Below, one piece after another: positions 15,500 through 16,412 of a stretch of DNA of 16,412 nt. The number at the start of each line of letters is the position of its first letter. The stretch's first letter is position 1. The translations under genes and the position numbers were made by a program. The stretch covers positions 1 through 16,412 of the forward strand of contig CANQDY010000011.1 of assembly GCA_947593895.1 (NCBI GenBank), given 5' to 3'. The DNA is from an uncultured Bacilli bacterium. Its GTDB lineage: Bacteria > Bacillota_I > Bacilli_A > RFN20 > CAG-449. A model generated the notes under the pieces. It saw only the letters and a list, made by a program, of their open reading frames with translations. It searched no databases and was not told where the DNA came from.

Positions 15500-15526
15500 T
15501 TTATATTTTATCGATTTATTTAACAA
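15500..15526 (-). promoter_or_regulatory. Possible promoter of tRNA-Glu
   Basis: On the minus strand, TTGTTA (15526-15521) and TATAAA (15505-15500) are separated by 15 bp. The -10 ends 6 nt ahead of the tRNA 5' end. The spacing is short, so this is tentative. Confidence 0.35.
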
Positions 15527-15548
15527 AATACAATAATAATATAATAAA

Positions 15549-15586
15549 AAGTGGTTTATTAATTATAATAATCCACTTGTTTTTTT
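15549..15586. terminator. Hairpin with flanking A and T runs, possible bidirectional terminator
   Basis: AAGTGGTTTATT (15549-15560) and AATAATCCACTT (15567-15578) form a 12-bp stem with one mismatch and a 6-nt loop. The plus strand continues G then seven T. The minus strand continues into TTTTTATTA, because A-runs precede the stem. No plus-strand gene ends here, so the likely use is to stop minus-strand transcription coming from malQ before tRNA-Glu. Confidence 0.65.
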
Positions 15587-15990
15587 ATTATGAAAATGTA
15601 TTTTATAAAAGAACTTAATGATGAGTTTTTAGCATAATAGTGTTTTTTTAATTTGCAATAAATATCTTTGATAAAGAATTTAAGTTTGTTTCATTTATAA
15701 CAAACTATATTAGATAAAAATATAGCATTTTAAAATAATATTTAATTTGATTTTTTATTATTCATAATCAAGATATTTTAAATAAGTTTATAGGTAAGTT
15801 TCTTAAAGCGTTATTCTATATCAAAAGAATAAAACATTTTAAGAAAAATTAAACTTGATGAAGATAAATAGATTCATTATTTAAAAAATAGAGATTTAAC
15901 TATAGTTAAAAGGCTATATGTTTATAATTATTGTAATATATTAAAAAATTTTAGTATCAGGATTAATTATTATTTTTGCATTTTTGTTGA
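15587..15990. other. Gene-free AT-rich stretch between malQ and tRNA-Glu
   Basis: About 400 bp, very AT-rich, with frequent stops in all frames. I see only a 16-codon frame at 15590-15637, an 8-bp stem hairpin (AGTTTGTT at 15683-15690 with AACAAACT at 15699-15706) and a perfect 16-bp palindrome at 15895-15910 (TTTAAC-TATA-GTTAAA). It could be the malQ 3' untranslated region, an eroded gene or an unrecognised RNA. One plus-strand frame around 15680-15950 reads protein-like between several stops, but I could not match it to any family. Confidence 0.5.
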
Positions 15991-16412
15991 CTAAGTTCTG
16001 TTTGCTTCTTGAGTCATAATTGCCAAATGATTTGCAAGTTCATTTGATAATTCAAATTTTTCAATTCTAAATTGCCAGTTTCCAGAAGCTACTCCGGGAG
16101 TATTCATACGCGAATATTTATCCATATGAAGTAAATCTTGTGGTGAAAAGATAACAACATTAGCACGACTTCTCATCAAGGATCCAATCATTGTGTCAAT
16201 TATATCTTTATCATCCCAAATATGAAAATAATCTTTCATAGCATTTTTTAGTTCAGGGTGTTCATCAATAAAATTAGTCATAACATCATTGTCATGTGTT
16301 CCTAAATAGGCAATACAATTTTCTTCGTAATTATGCGGTAGAAATGCATTTTTAAGTTTTGCTTCTTTATATTCTTGTTCAGTATGACAATTTGTGAAGT
16401 TTGCTCCACCTC
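15991..16412 (-). CDS. malQ: 4-alpha-glucanotransferase, C-terminal part (cut by window edge)
   Basis: The frame runs open from the right edge of the window to a TAG at 15991, so about 140 C-terminal residues are seen and the start is outside. It contains the GH77 blocks AFLPHNY, YLGTHDND (the conserved THDND with a catalytic-site Asp) and, near the end, RMNTPGVASGNWQFR. These are typical of MalQ amylomaltase/disproportionating enzyme, which transfers alpha-1,4-glucan chains in maltodextrin or glycogen metabolism. An internal ATG at 16281 gives an apparent 96-codon frame, but the conserved motifs lie upstream of it, so that ATG is not the start. The stretch just before the LPHNY motif (GGANFTNCHTEQEYKEAKL) looks different from the FAF-type sequence of better-known MalQ proteins. 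Confidence 0.9.
   Translation of the reverse strand, partial: GGANFTNCHTEQEYKEAKLKNAFLPHNYEENCIAYLGTHDNDVMTNFIDEHPELKNAMKDYFHIWDDKDIIDTMIGSLMRSRANVVIFSPQDLLHMDKYSRMNTPGVASGNWQFRIEKFELSNELANHLAIMTQEANRT

Noticed and set aside
15590..15637. Sixteen-codon frame starting MKMYFIKELNDEF, followed by protein-like text between stops
   Set aside because: It is too short, has no Shine-Dalgarno site and sits right after a terminator-like hairpin. I could not match the downstream frame to a transposase or other family.

Overview
The window comes from a very AT-rich, low-GC Gram-positive-type bacterium (Bacillota; probably an Erysipelotrichia, RF39 or other gut Bacilli/Mollicutes-like lineage; this placement is inference). 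The supporting signs are the base composition, A-rich starts with GGAG-type ribosome binding sites, a Gram-positive GSI-alpha glutamine synthetase, a lipobox lipoprotein, a paired U32 (YrrN/YrrO-like) locus and a tRNA with encoded CCA. Trp is written TGG and TGA is used as a stop, so the standard bacterial code applies rather than the mycoplasma code.

Layout. On the minus strand, positions 75-1707 hold a two-gene overlapping unit: a CPBP-family intramembrane protease followed by a TraX-family membrane protein. A compact divergent intergenic region (1708-1806) with two perfect palindromes separates it from a plus-strand cluster. The first gene of that cluster (1807-8436) encodes a 2209-residue protein with a CvpA-like four-helix membrane domain at the N-terminus and a tail of about 2000 residues. 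The tail is predicted to be extracellular and is built from about a dozen degenerate repeats. Close behind it lie an IMPACT/YigZ-family protein, an Mrp/ApbC Fe-S carrier ATPase and an Xaa-Pro aminopeptidase, with gaps of 9 nt or overlaps, so they probably share a transcript. Next come glutamine synthetase (glnA) and a pair of overlapping U32 genes that resemble the TrhP1/TrhP2 tRNA uridine-hydroxylation proteins. A separately promoted Ser/Thr-linker lipoprotein with its own intrinsic terminator follows. On the minus strand are a tRNA-Glu with the rare CTC anticodon, with its own terminator, and the C-terminal end of a 4-alpha-glucanotransferase (malQ) cut by the window edge.

How the parts relate. 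Most genes are ordinary housekeeping: Fe-S carriage, proline-peptide breakdown, nitrogen assimilation, tRNA modification and glucan metabolism. The outlier is the giant repeat protein, which sits beside two integral membrane proteins and heads the housekeeping cluster. It is the best candidate here for something undescribed. I see no insertion sequence, prophage, CRISPR array or defence system. The 15587-15990 stretch is non-coding as far as I can tell.
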